From: Actinomadura cremea
GTDB taxonomy: Bacteria > Actinomycetota > Actinomycetes > Streptosporangiales > Streptosporangiaceae
Direction: 5' to 3'
Assembly (NCBI RefSeq): GCF_014648495.1
Contig: NZ_BMRF01000004.1
Location: 372,001-436,000 of the forward strand
DNA length: 64,000 bases
Shown: in pieces, positions 48,570 to 57,387 of the stretch
Numbering within the stretch: position 1 is the first letter of the stretch
How the letters are laid out: the number at the start of each line of letters is the position of its first letter
The notes under the pieces: model-generated
What the model saw: the letters and a program-made list of their open reading frames with translations, nothing else
Told to the model about the DNA's origin: nothing
Databases searched by the model: none
Program-made: the position numbers and the translations under genes

Positions 48570-48642
48570 TGTCGTTCATTGGACGAGCGGTCTAGCTTGA
48601 GGCATCTCGCGATATGACGTGCTCGTGAACCTGGAGGTTCCC

Positions 48643-49545
48643 ATGCGAGGCTGGACCGCGGACGACATCGGCGACCTGACCGGGCGCCGCGCGATCGTCA
48701 CCGGGGCCAACAGCGGCCTCGGCTACCACACGGCCCTCCAGCTGGCGCGGCACGGCGCGTCCGTGGTGCTGGCCTGCCGCAGCGCCGAACGCGGGCAGGC
48801 CGCCCACGACCGGATCCGCGCCGCCGCCCCGGACGCCGACGTCGCCCTCGGCTCCCTCGACCTCGCCGACCTGGCGTCCGTCCGCGCCTTCGCCGAACGC
48901 CACCCCGAACCCCTCGACGTCCTCGTCAACAACGCCGGCGTCATGGCGCTCCCGCACCGCACCACCGCGGACGGCTTCGAGATGCAGTTCGGCACCAACC
49001 ACCTCGGCCACTTCGCCCTCACCGGGCTGCTGCTGCCCGCGCTCCGCGCCGCGAAGGCCCCCCGCGTCGTCACCGTCACGTCCGCTCTGGCCTGGAGCGG
49101 CCGCTTCGACTTCAAGGACCTCCAGGGTGAGCGCCGCTACCGCAAGTGGGCCGCCTACGGCCAGTCCAAGCTCGCCAACCTGGCCTTCACGGCCGAACTC
49201 GACCGGCGCGTCCCCGAGCTGACCGCCGTCGCCGCCCACCCCGGCTACGCCGCCACCAACCTCCAGCAGACCGGCCCCCGCATGCAGGGCAGCCGCATCG
49301 GCGAACGCGTCACCGGCCTCGGCAACGCCGTCATCGCGCAGCCCGCCCGCGCCGGCGCGCTTCCCCTCCTCTACGCCGCGACGTCCCCCGACGTGCGCGG
49401 CGGCGCCTGCTACGGCCCCCGCATCCTGCAGTACCGCGGCGCCCCCACCGAGGTCGTCACGCCTCCGCAGGCCACCCGCCCCGGCGTCCCGGCCCGCCTC
49501 TGGCAGGTCTCCGAATCCCTGACCGGCGTCACCTACGAGAGCTGA
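48643..49545 (+). CDS. SDR-family oxidoreductase, retinol dehydrogenase-like
   Basis: A 300-residue SDR. Cofactor motif [15 protein letters not shown], and the catalytic YGQSK. The sequence [22 protein letters not shown] and [10 protein letters not shown] are typical of the WWOX/retinol dehydrogenase-like group widespread in actinomycetes. Substrate unknown. It starts at ATG 48643 with GGAGG 6 nt upstream. TTGTCG (48569) and TAGCTT (48593) with an 18-nt gap could be its promoter, directly after the peroxidase terminator. It is convergent with ogt. Confidence 0.9.
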   Translation: MRGWTADDIGDLTGRRAIVTGANSGLGYHTALQLARHGASVVLACRSAERGQAAHDRIRAAAPDADVALGSLDLADLASVRAFAERHPEPLDVLVNNAGVMALPHRTTADGFEMQFGTNHLGHFALTGLLLPALRAAKAPRVVTVTSALAWSGRFDFKDLQGERRYRKWAAYGQSKLANLAFTAELDRRVPELTAVAAHPGYAATNLQQTGPRMQGSRIGERVTGLGNAVIAQPARAGALPLLYAATSPDVRGGACYGPRILQYRGAPTEVVTPPQATRPGVPARLWQVSESLTGVTYES

Positions 49546-49548
49546 CGG

Positions 49549-50094
49549 TCAGGCCGGTGCCCGAGCGATGTCCCAATCGAGGGTCGCGGGCACGGCGCCC
49601 TCGAGCGTGAGCAGCCACCGCTTGCCCTCGACGCCGCACGCCCCGCTGTACCCGCCGAGCCCGGTCGACGCGACCACCCGGTGGCACGGGACGATCAGCG
49701 GGATCGGGTTCGCGCCCATCACCTGCCCGACGACCTGCGCGTGCACGCCCGTCCCGCTGCGCTCGCCCAGCTCCCCGTAGGTCACGACCGTCCCGTACGG
49801 GACCCCCTCGTACAGGGCCGACAGCACGGCCCGCTGCACGTCCGAGGTCAGGCGCCAGTCGATCGGCAGCCCGAACGTCTCGAGGTCGCCCGCGAAGTAC
49901 GCCCGCAGGGCGTCGAGCGCGGCGGCCGTCCGTCCGGGGTCGTCCACGACGCGCAGCCCGGACGCTTTGACGATGCGGGCGCGCGCGCCGGGCGAGTCGT
50001 GGAAGTGCAGCGAGATCACGCCCGCCTCGGTCACGGCCACGAGCAGGCGCCCGAGCACGGTCTCGACCGTGCCGAACGCGAGGGTGTCGTCCAC
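49549..50094 (-). CDS. ogt: O6-methylguanine-DNA methyltransferase
   Basis: A 181-residue suicide repair protein that transfers alkyl groups from O6-alkylguanine to its own Cys. The active site IPLIVPCHRVVASTG and GGYSGACGVEGKRWLL are intact, and the helix-turn-helix Arg region lies in YGTVVTYGELGERSG. Length agrees with Ogt. It starts at ATG 50094 and is convergent with the SDR, 3 bp away. Together with aidB at the window start it is the second alkylation-response gene, but the two are 50 kb apart. Confidence 0.93.
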   Translation of the reverse strand: MDDTLAFGTVETVLGRLLVAVTEAGVISLHFHDSPGARARIVKASGLRVVDDPGRTAAALDALRAYFAGDLETFGLPIDWRLTSDVQRAVLSALYEGVPYGTVVTYGELGERSGTGVHAQVVGQVMGANPIPLIVPCHRVVASTGLGGYSGACGVEGKRWLLTLEGAVPATLDWDIARAPA

Positions 50095-50263
50095 TGGATG
50101 TGCTCCTTCCTCCCGATATTCAACACCGGCCGAGCCGTTCCCGTTGCAGCCGAGCCGAGCCGACCGGACGGCCGGTCTCAGTCCCTCGTGCGAGCATCGC
50201 CGACCGGTGGAACGCGGCGGCCGTCGCGGCGGCCCCCGGCAGCGGGGCGGCCGCCGCGGTCGT

Positions 50264-52894
50264 TCAGGCGCCGGTCAGGGTGCGGTGGAGGCGTGCGGCC
50301 TCCTTCACCAGGCGGCTGGAACCGCCGCGGGCCGCGGCCCCGGCGAGGCCCGGGACCGTGCCACGGACGCCGGTGGCCTCGGCCGTGCGGGCGCCGAGGG
50401 CGATGAGGTCCGGCAGGCCGGACGGTGCACGGGTGCCGGGTTCGGGCAGGAGCGGCGGAAGCGCGGCGGCGATCACCTTCCACACGTCGGCGTGCGCGCC
50501 CGCGTCGGCGGCCTCGGCCAGGGACCGGACGGCGCGGTTCGGCTTGAGCCGTCCGGCCGCGGCGAGCCGGCCGACGGCGGCGCCGACCTCGGCGGCCGGG
50601 AGACGGCCGCGGGCGCTCAGGGCGAGGAACGCCTCGGTCCCGTCCGCGCGCTCGCGCGCCTCCCCGTGCGCGAGCGCGAACGCGAGGGCGGCGCCGGTGG
50701 CCCCGCCCGCCGGGCCGTCCGCCTCGGCGAGCGCGAGGGCGGTCGCGCCCTGTTCGTTCGCGTAGTCGTCCCAGTACATCAGGTGGGGGAGTGCGTGCGC
50801 GGCGGCGACCTCGCGGTGGGACGGCAGGACGGCCGGCCACGATGCGGTGCCGGAGGAGTGGTGGGTCGGGCCGGACTTCGCGTGGCGCTCCCACAGTTCG
50901 GAGAGGTCGGGCGGCACGTCCCCGGCGGGCGTCACCGTCGCCGCGCGGTGCGGCGGGAGTTGCAGCGGGCGCCCGCCCTCGGTGCGGAGCGGCTCGCCGA
51001 TCAGCCCGCATTCGACGTCCGGGTCGGGAAGCCCGCCGGACGCCAGCAGCGCCGCGACCGCCTGCCCGTGGGCGGAGGTCAGGGCTTTCGCCCGGACGGC
51101 GGCGTCCGGATCCACGTCGCGGGGGATGCGCAGCATGGCCTGCGCGACGTCGGCGCGACCCGGGTCGGCGCCGGCCCGTTCGAGGCGCTCGAGACGTTCG
51201 ACGAGCGTCATGGGCGCGATGTGGCCGCTGCTCTCGGTGGGCGTGGCGAGCAGCACCGGCACCCGCCCGACGAGGGCCGGGATCTCGATCTTGCGCCAGA
51301 TGAGGAACCGCTGGACCGGCGGGCCGTCCACCCCGGTGCCGCGCGTCCGGTCCCAGCGGTCGCCGGGCGGCTCGTTCCCGTGCCGACCGAGCAGCCCCTG
51401 GACGGCTTGCAGGGCCCATCCGTACAAGAAACGGCTGGTCGGATGCATCCCGTAGGTCTGGTCCGGAGTCAGGGCGTCCGGCGGAACGAGCGGCCGAAGT
51501 ATCTCGCGGGTCGCGGCGGGGTCGGTGTAGGCGAACTCCACGAGCGCCGCCAGGAATCGTTCCGTGGGCTCCCACACGAACTCGGCGTGCCGCAACCGTG
51601 TGAACTCGTCGGCCAGTTCGGCGAGCGACGCGATGGGAGCGGGCGGCGTTCGCGGGACGAAGGGGGGCGGACCGGACGGGACGGGCGCCGGTCCGGGGGA
51701 CGCCTCGACGTCGCCGTACGCGGCGGCGATCGCGGCGCGCAGGTCGCCGGGAAGCTCGGCCGCCGCGTCCCGGACGGCGTCGCGGGTCGCGCCGGCCACC
51801 CGTCCGGCGTGCTTCACCGCGATCTTGACCGCGCGTTCCCGCAGGTCGAGGGCCTCGGACGTGAAGACGGCCGAGACCGCGCGGACCGTCGCGTCGACGC
51901 GGTCGCGCTTGCGGGCCGTCCGGTCGAGCCAGGTGAGGCCCGTCCGGACGAGCTTCTTCTCGGGGCGGAACGCCAGCGCGTCGGCGGCCTCCCCGAACAG
52001 CGACGCGTCGAGCGGTTCGCGGTCGTCCGCCAGCCGGACCTGCCGGAGCGCGAGGTCGGCGACCGTGGACGGCGCGGCCGGCAGCAGCCGCACGTGGTCG
52101 CGGACGCGCGCGGCGGCCTCGCCGTCCGCCGGGTCGAGGCGGTCGTGCAGCCGGACGAAGAAGCGCAGCTCGCGGGCCGTCCCGCCGCGCAGGAACCGGC
52201 TGACGCACCCGTCGAGCAGCGCCGTGCGGTCGAGCCGGCCGGTGCCGGCGAGGCCGGCGAGCGCCTCGGCCCACGTGCCCTCGCGCTCCCGGTCCCACCG
52301 GGCGCGGGTCTCGTCGTCGGCGAGCGCGGCGCCCACGCCGTCCGCGTCGAACAGCCGGGGGACGAGCGCGTCGAGGAACGGGTCGTCCGCGAGCCCGGAC
52401 GGGTCGGCGATGAGCGCCCAGCCGACGACGAAGCCGTCCGCCGCGGGGGCGTCCGCCCCGGCCGACAGGGTGAGCGCCGCCGACATGTGCCACAGCGACT
52501 CCAGGCGGTCGTCGGAGCCCCGGAGGCGGTCGGCGATGCGCTGCCCGACGTCCGCGCGCCAATCGGCGGGACGCGCCGCGGTGACCTTGTCCAGGTCGCG
52601 GACCAGCCCGCTGCGCTGGAACCGGCCCGGCCAGAGCTCGAGCTCCCGGCGGCACAGCCAGGTCGCCGCGGCGGCGGCCCCGCCGATCGTGCCCGCGCCC
52701 GCCAGCAGCAGCGGCTCGATCAGCCCGCGATCGAGCAGCCCCCACTCGGCCCCGGCGCGCAGTCCCCGCAGCCTCCCGGGGAGCGCGTCGGCGACCTCGC
52801 GGCGGCCCGCGTCGTCCAGCTTCCTCACCAGCGCCATGACGCGGCCGGGGTCCTTGCGGTCGATCGCGTCGCGGACGTCGTCCCACGCGGTCAT
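50264..52894 (-). CDS. DUF6493-like large helical protein
   Basis: An 876-residue protein without membrane segments or enzymatic motifs I can recognise. It is rich in Ala/Leu/Arg helices with HEAT-like spacing, with conserved-looking segments FVWEPTERFLAALVEFAY and MHPTSRFLYGWALQAVQGLLGR. I associate it, tentatively, with DUF6493. Its ATG overlaps the stop of the SWIM gene by 4 nt (ATGA), so the two are translated together and probably work as a complex. The extended frame reading into 54322 is not part of this gene. Confidence 0.75.
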   Translation of the reverse strand: MTAWDDVRDAIDRKDPGRVMALVRKLDDAGRREVADALPGRLRGLRAGAEWGLLDRGLIEPLLLAGAGTIGGAAAAATWLCRRELELWPGRFQRSGLVRDLDKVTAARPADWRADVGQRIADRLRGSDDRLESLWHMSAALTLSAGADAPAADGFVVGWALIADPSGLADDPFLDALVPRLFDADGVGAALADDETRARWDREREGTWAEALAGLAGTGRLDRTALLDGCVSRFLRGGTARELRFFVRLHDRLDPADGEAAARVRDHVRLLPAAPSTVADLALRQVRLADDREPLDASLFGEAADALAFRPEKKLVRTGLTWLDRTARKRDRVDATVRAVSAVFTSEALDLRERAVKIAVKHAGRVAGATRDAVRDAAAELPGDLRAAIAAAYGDVEASPGPAPVPSGPPPFVPRTPPAPIASLAELADEFTRLRHAEFVWEPTERFLAALVEFAYTDPAATREILRPLVPPDALTPDQTYGMHPTSRFLYGWALQAVQGLLGRHGNEPPGDRWDRTRGTGVDGPPVQRFLIWRKIEIPALVGRVPVLLATPTESSGHIAPMTLVERLERLERAGADPGRADVAQAMLRIPRDVDPDAAVRAKALTSAHGQAVAALLASGGLPDPDVECGLIGEPLRTEGGRPLQLPPHRAATVTPAGDVPPDLSELWERHAKSGPTHHSSGTASWPAVLPSHREVAAAHALPHLMYWDDYANEQGATALALAEADGPAGGATGAALAFALAHGEARERADGTEAFLALSARGRLPAAEVGAAVGRLAAAGRLKPNRAVRSLAEAADAGAHADVWKVIAAALPPLLPEPGTRAPSGLPDLIALGARTAEATGVRGTVPGLAGAAARGGSSRLVKEAARLHRTLTGA

Positions 52895-54261
52895 CGCGCC
52901 ACCTCGGCGAGGGCGTCGCGGCGGACGATCCGGGCCGCGAGCACGTGCTTGCACGGGCCCCGCTCGCCCCGGTGGTCGTACCACCACGGGCACGTGCACG
53001 AGGCCGCGCCGCCGTCGAAGCGGACGTGCCGTTCCCCGCCGTCCGTCGTCACCACGGCGTCGTCGTCGCCGGTGAACCGCACGGAACCGTCCTCCACCAG
53101 CGCGCGCGCGGAACGCAGGCGCGGGTTCAGCGCGGCCACCCGAGACGGGTCGTACGGGAGTTCGCGATGGAAGAACGCGGCCTCGGCCGTGTCGAACCCG
53201 ACCCGCCCGGACGTCCCGAGCTGGACGAGCGCCGCCTTCGTCCGGTCGAGCGGCAGCCCCGAACGCTCGGCGAGCAGGTCGGGCTCGACGCGCGGCTCGA
53301 ACGACAGCAGGGCGCCGACGAGGTCGGCGTCGCCCGCGACCTCGTCGGTGGCCAGGGCGTCCAGCACGGCGCCCTCGCCGGAGAACCCGCGCGCCCGTTC
53401 CGGGGACAGCGTGAGCACGTACCGCATCCCCGGCAGCTCCAGCTCCCACACGCTCGCCGTGGGCCCGCTTCCGTTCTTGACCGACGGCCCATAGGCGCGC
53501 AGTGCCCGCGCAAAGCGAAGCAGGGGAAGCATCGTGCGCAGCCTGTCCGGCCCGGCCAGGCACACCGCGCCCGGCGCCGGGCGGGAAGCGAGCCGCAGCG
53601 TCCGTCCGGCGGGCACGGCCCACACCGCCTGGCTCCGGCCGCGCGGCAGCGACCGCAGGAACCGGACGGCGTCGTGCCCGGCCAGCTCGGCGCGCGGGTC
53701 GAACCCGGCCGTGATGACCTGGACCTCGGCGAAACCGCGCAGCCACCGGTCCGGCAGCGGCACCTTCTTCTCCACCACGGCGCCGTCCAGGGTGGTGACC
53801 GCCAGCTCCTCCGCGCCGACCGCGAGGTGCAGCGGATCGGAGCCGCCGACCCGCGCGAGCGCCTCCCGCAGCGGCCCGTTCACGTCCACGTTCGTGGTGC
53901 CGCGCTCGTGCACCTCGCCGTCCATCGCCGGCTCCAGGACGTCCAGCCGCGCGTACACGCCGCCGCACGCGGAGAACGACTCCAGCCGGAGGCGGTCGCC
54001 GTTGCAGGTGACCACCGGGTCGCGGAACCCGGTGGGCCGCGGCTGGTGGTACCGCGTCCGCGCGACGTCGGCCAGTCCGATGAGCGACGCCGCGGCGGGC
54101 GCCGCCTGCGTGAGGACGCCGCTGAAGAAGTGCGGATGCGGCTGGGGCCCGCTCCCCGTCGTCCCGCCGGACGTGGACAGTCCCAGCAGGCCGCCGTCGA
54201 TTCCGGACGGTCGCGTGTACGTGTAGGACTGCGCGGCCCCTGCCGCTGCCGTAGTCGCCAT
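52891..54261 (-). CDS. SWIM zinc-finger protein
   Basis: A 456-residue protein. The C-terminal SWIM motif CTCPWWYDHRGERGPCKH (C-x-C-x(n)-C-x-H) would bind zinc and nucleic acid or protein. The preceding 400 residues contain beta-rich segments and a short winged-helix-like stretch (LLAERSGLPLDRTKAALVQLGTSG). An early SYTYTRPSGIDGG appears to be the family's usual N-terminal signature. I chose ATG 54261; no good ribosome-binding site precedes it. It is first in a two-gene unit with the DUF6493-like gene. In other actinomycetes SWIM proteins of this kind accompany MoxR and vWA genes, absent here. Confidence 0.85.
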   Translation of the reverse strand: MATTAAAGAAQSYTYTRPSGIDGGLLGLSTSGGTTGSGPQPHPHFFSGVLTQAAPAAASLIGLADVARTRYHQPRPTGFRDPVVTCNGDRLRLESFSACGGVYARLDVLEPAMDGEVHERGTTNVDVNGPLREALARVGGSDPLHLAVGAEELAVTTLDGAVVEKKVPLPDRWLRGFAEVQVITAGFDPRAELAGHDAVRFLRSLPRGRSQAVWAVPAGRTLRLASRPAPGAVCLAGPDRLRTMLPLLRFARALRAYGPSVKNGSGPTASVWELELPGMRYVLTLSPERARGFSGEGAVLDALATDEVAGDADLVGALLSFEPRVEPDLLAERSGLPLDRTKAALVQLGTSGRVGFDTAEAAFFHRELPYDPSRVAALNPRLRSARALVEDGSVRFTGDDDAVVTTDGGERHVRFDGGAASCTCPWWYDHRGERGPCKHVLAARIVRRDALAEVAR

Positions 54262-54477
54262 GGCTGGAAGGTAAAGGACCCTTCCGACAATTAGTCGGGT
54301 CGCCCCGCGAGCAGCGGCGCAAGCCCCCGCGGTCGCGCGCCGGATGGCCTGCGCACGCGGTCGAGGAGCACGGGCGGAGCGGTCCGCCGCGTCCGCGCGC
54401 CGTCCGCGCCGGTGCGCGACCGGCCCTGCGGCGGGGGTGTGCACGGGCTCCGGGAAGCGCGGGGTAGTCTCGTTGAC

Positions 54478-54837
54478 GTGCGACGGTTCCTCACTCCCGG
54501 TTGGCTCGGGCTGCATGCGCTGGCGATCGTCCTGTGCACCGCGTTCCTCGGTTTCGGCTGGTGGCAGTACGACCGCGCCCAGGCCGGCAACGACCGCAGC
54601 TGGGCCTACACCTTCGAGTGGCCGATCTTCGCGATCTTCGTGGTCGTGATGTGGATCAAGATGATCCGGGACGAGCGCGACGGCGTCGAGTCCCCGGCCC
54701 CCAAGGTGATCGAGGAGCCCGCCGAGGCCAAGGTGAAGCGCGAGATCATCCGGCGGCAGGAGGAGGAGGACCCCGCTCTGGCGGCCTACAACCGCTACCT
54801 CGCGCGGCTCAACTCCGAGAGCAACCGGCGCGACTGA
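54478..54837 (+). CDS. Small membrane protein preceding DUF3817
   Basis: 119 residues with two hydrophobic helices (about 8-26 and 48-62; HALAIVLCTAFLGFGWWQYDRAQ and WPIFAIFVVVMWIKMI) and a charged, coiled-coil-prone cytoplasmic tail rich in Glu and Lys. The first helix resembles the start of SURF1 proteins but the rest does not. TAGTCT (54465-54470) ends 7 nt before GTG 54478, pointing to a leaderless transcript. It lies 64 bp ahead of the DUF3817 gene. Function unknown. Confidence 0.82.
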   Translation: MRRFLTPGWLGLHALAIVLCTAFLGFGWWQYDRAQAGNDRSWAYTFEWPIFAIFVVVMWIKMIRDERDGVESPAPKVIEEPAEAKVKREIIRRQEEEDPALAAYNRYLARLNSESNRRD

Positions 54838-54901
54838 CCCCGCACGAGCCCGGCCGCGCGTCCGAGACGCGGTACGCCGTGGCCGAGGAAAGGTGTGAAC
54901 T

Positions 54902-55234
54902 GTGGAAGGCGCGGTGACCCGGTACCGGATCCTCGCCATGCTGGTCGGCACCCTGCTGGTGCTCCTGGTGATCGGCATGGTGCTGAAGTACGGTCCGTCC
55001 GACATGCCCGAGATGGCGGGCATCGTGTCCCCGATCCACGGCTTCTTCTACATGGTCTACCTGGCGGCCGCCTACGACCTGTGGCGGCGCACCGGCTGGC
55101 CGCTGAACCGGATGGTGCACATCGTCCTGGGCGGGATCGTCCCGCTGATGACGTTCTTCGTCGAGCGCAGGATCGTCCGGGACGCCCGCGCGCTGCAGGC
55201 GTCCGAAGAGCGGCCCGCCGAAGCCGGGGTCTGA
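54902..55234 (+). CDS. DUF3817 membrane protein
   Basis: A 110-residue integral membrane protein of the DUF3817 family with three helices (about 10-28, 43-60 and 72-90), including IHGFFYMVYLAAAYDLWRRTGWPLNRM and GGIVPLMTFFVERR. GTG 54902 is preceded by GGAAAGGTG. The family is conserved in actinobacteria and firmicutes without known function. It is probably cotranscribed with the preceding small membrane gene. Confidence 0.9.
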   Translation: MEGAVTRYRILAMLVGTLLVLLVIGMVLKYGPSDMPEMAGIVSPIHGFFYMVYLAAAYDLWRRTGWPLNRMVHIVLGGIVPLMTFFVERRIVRDARALQASEERPAEAGV

Positions 55235-55283
55235 TCCTTCCCGTTCCCGCCACCCGTGGACTCGGCCCCGCCTTCCCGCGTAT

Positions 55284-55302
55284 TGTTTGACTGAGTCAAA
55301 CA
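55284..55302. promoter_or_regulatory. Perfect 19-bp palindromic operator of the MarR-GNAT gene
   Basis: TGTTTGACTGAGTCAAACA consists of 9-nt arms around a single G, 14 nt before the ATG at 55317. TATTGT at 55281 may be the -10 box it overlaps. Size and symmetry are typical of MarR autoregulatory sites. Confidence 0.75.
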
Positions 55303-55316
55303 TCTTGGGGGCGACG

Positions 55317-56243
55317 ATGGAGCCGACCGCGGCGGACGTCGTGACGGTCCGGGCGTTCAACCGCTTCTACACGGGCGTGATCGGCGTGCTGGGCGAGGGA
55401 CTGGTGCGCAGTCCCTACTCGCTCACCGAGGCCCGGGTGATCTTCGAGCTGGCGCAGCGCGGCGAGACCGAGGTCGTGAGCCTGCGCCGCGCCATGGGCC
55501 TGGACGCCGGGTACCTCAGCCGGATGCTCGCCCGCTTCGAGAGCGACGGCCTGGTCACGCGCGAGCGGTCGGCGCAGGACGCCCGCCGCCAGCTCATCCG
55601 GCTCACCGGGCGCGGGCGCGAGGTGTTCGCGATGCTGGACGAACGGTCCGCCGGCGAGGTGCGCGCGCTGCTCGCGCAGGTGCCCGCCCCGGACCGGGCG
55701 CGGCTCCTCGCCGCCATGCGGACGGTCGAGGACGTCCTGCGCGCGCGGCCGTCCGGGGACGCCCGGCCGGTGCTGCGCTCGCTGCGTGCCGGGGACCTCG
55801 GCTGGATCGTCGAGCGCAACGGCGCCCTCTACGACGTCGAATGCGGCTGGGACCGGACGTACGAGGGGCTCGTCGCCAAGGTCGTCTCCGGCTACGTCGA
55901 GAACCACGACCCGGAGCGGGAGAACGCCTGGATCGCCGAACTGGACGGCGAGCGGGTCGGCGGCGTCTTCTGCGTCCGCCGGGACGACGACGTCGCCCAG
56001 TTGCGGCTCCTGCACGTCGAACCCGGGACGCGCGGCGCCGGGGTCGGCGCGGCGCTGGTCGACGAGTGCGTCCGCTTCGCCGGGGACGCCGGCTACTCGG
56101 AGATCATGCTGTGGACGACGGCGCTGCAGCGCCCGGCGCACCGCGTGTACGCGCGCGCCGGTTTCGTCCTGACCGAGGAGGAGCCGCCGGTCTCCCGCTT
56201 CGGGGACACGGTCCACGGTCAGATCTGGCGCCGGAAGCTCTGA
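55317..56243 (+). CDS. MarR-GNAT fusion (regulator/N-acetyltransferase)
   Basis: 308 residues. The first 145 form a MarR winged helix (YSLTEARVIFELAQRGETEVVSLRRAMGLDAGYLSRMLARFESDGLV). After a short linker, residues about 155-305 form a GNAT acetyltransferase with the acetyl-CoA loop EPGTRGAGVGAALVDEC. Such fusions are widespread; the acetylated substrate is unknown and may also be the effector. ATG 55317 is preceded by GGGGGCGA. It is probably autoregulated through the palindrome at 55284. Confidence 0.92.
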   Translation: MEPTAADVVTVRAFNRFYTGVIGVLGEGLVRSPYSLTEARVIFELAQRGETEVVSLRRAMGLDAGYLSRMLARFESDGLVTRERSAQDARRQLIRLTGRGREVFAMLDERSAGEVRALLAQVPAPDRARLLAAMRTVEDVLRARPSGDARPVLRSLRAGDLGWIVERNGALYDVECGWDRTYEGLVAKVVSGYVENHDPERENAWIAELDGERVGGVFCVRRDDDVAQLRLLHVEPGTRGAGVGAALVDECVRFAGDAGYSEIMLWTTALQRPAHRVYARAGFVLTEEEPPVSRFGDTVHGQIWRRKL

Positions 56244-56274
56244 CGCGGCCTCCGGCCGCACCTGGCGCGGGCAT

Positions 56275-56318
56275 GAGCCGAGGCCCGCGAGGTGCGTGCA
56301 CCTCGGCGGGCCCGGCTC
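56275..56318 (+). terminator. Long hairpin after the MarR-GNAT gene
   Basis: Arms GAGCCG/CGGCTC, GGCCCGC/GCGGGCC and GAGGTGC/GCACCTC stack into one stem of about 20 bp with small bulges and a 2-nt loop, 32 nt after the stop. There is no T run. It probably protects or ends the transcript. Confidence 0.55.
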
Positions 56319-57387
56319 CGCAGCGATCCCTACTGCGTGGTGGCGGCCGAGACGGGGGTCGGACGGAGTATCGGCCGCCTGTGGGTCACCGGCGCATGGC
56401 CGGTTCGGCTGGAGACCGATAGCTCACCTCCCTTCCGGGACGGGCCGCCGGGTCGCGCGGACCGGGACGGCGGGACGGGAGCGGGAGCCGCGCCGACACC
56501 CGCGTGACGATCAGGAGAGCCCTCGGCGACCGGAGGAAAAGGGGCCGCGGAGGAGGAACCGGGAAGTCGTGGACGCCGTGGGCGCGCGGAGCGGGGACCG
56601 TTCCGGCGGGCCCGTGGGCGCGCGGGCCGGGGACCGGAGGTGAACGGACCGGTGCGGGCCCTCGGCGGGAGGGCCGCGGCCCCGCGGGCGCGGGCGGGCC
56701 GGGGCGGTCCGGGCCGGCGGCGTCCGGCACGGCGCCGCCGACCCGGCCGCGGGGGAGCGCCGGTGCCGCGGGGGCGTGCGGCGCCGGCGTCCGTCGATGG
56801 GCGGGGTGCCCGTGGGCGGGCGGACGGGACGGTCCGGTGCGGCCGAGGACCCGAGGTGTACCGCCGGGCACGGCGTCCGCGGCCGGCGTCGGGGGACGCC
56901 GTGTGCCGGGGCGGAACGTGCCGGGAGCGCCCTCGGCCGTGCCGGAGGGGCGGAGGCCGTCATCCGCTGTGCGCCGCATTCCGGCCCCCTCTCGTCCTGG
57001 ACCTGGGGCTTTGCCGCCCCGAGGTCCGCTCGTTCACTCGCTGTCACGAACTCGTTGCGTTAAGTACCCTCAGGTCATGCACGCGTAAACCGGGGTAGGG
57101 CGGCGGAATCATGATCGTCTCCAGACTTTGCCTTCGCATTGCCCGCGCTGCGTCCCGTCCCAGGTCATCGGACCGGCCCGCCCGGGGCGGCGCGCGGAGC
57201 CGAGACCGCGAGCGGTGCGGCATCGGCGGCGAACGGCGGGCGGTGCCCGCGACGGCGCGGTTGTGACATGTCACAGCGTTTCCGGCCGAACGCGGGACAT
57301 CCGCCGATTGTGGCGGGTCCCGTGCGGCGGAAGGGTGATCCGTACCCCCCACAGGCAGGCTGCCGGAGCGCGCATGGAAGGAAAGCG
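56319..57387. other. GC-extreme region without a convincing gene
   Basis: About 1.07 kb. The stretch 56500-56960 is almost pure G/C with low-complexity CGGG and GGCC runs. Open frames on both strands give only Arg/Pro/Gly/Ala-rich translations without start signals or recognisable domains. Around 57060-57120 the composition becomes ordinary (GTTAAGTACCC, then AATCATGATCG), and the upstream region of the MBL gene begins. I see no RNA gene or mobile element in it. Confidence 0.5.

Noticed and set aside
56386-57098. Several overlapping 100-200-codon frames on both strands
   Set aside because: Composition follows the extreme GC content; no start signals, no hydrophobic core pattern, no family resemblance.
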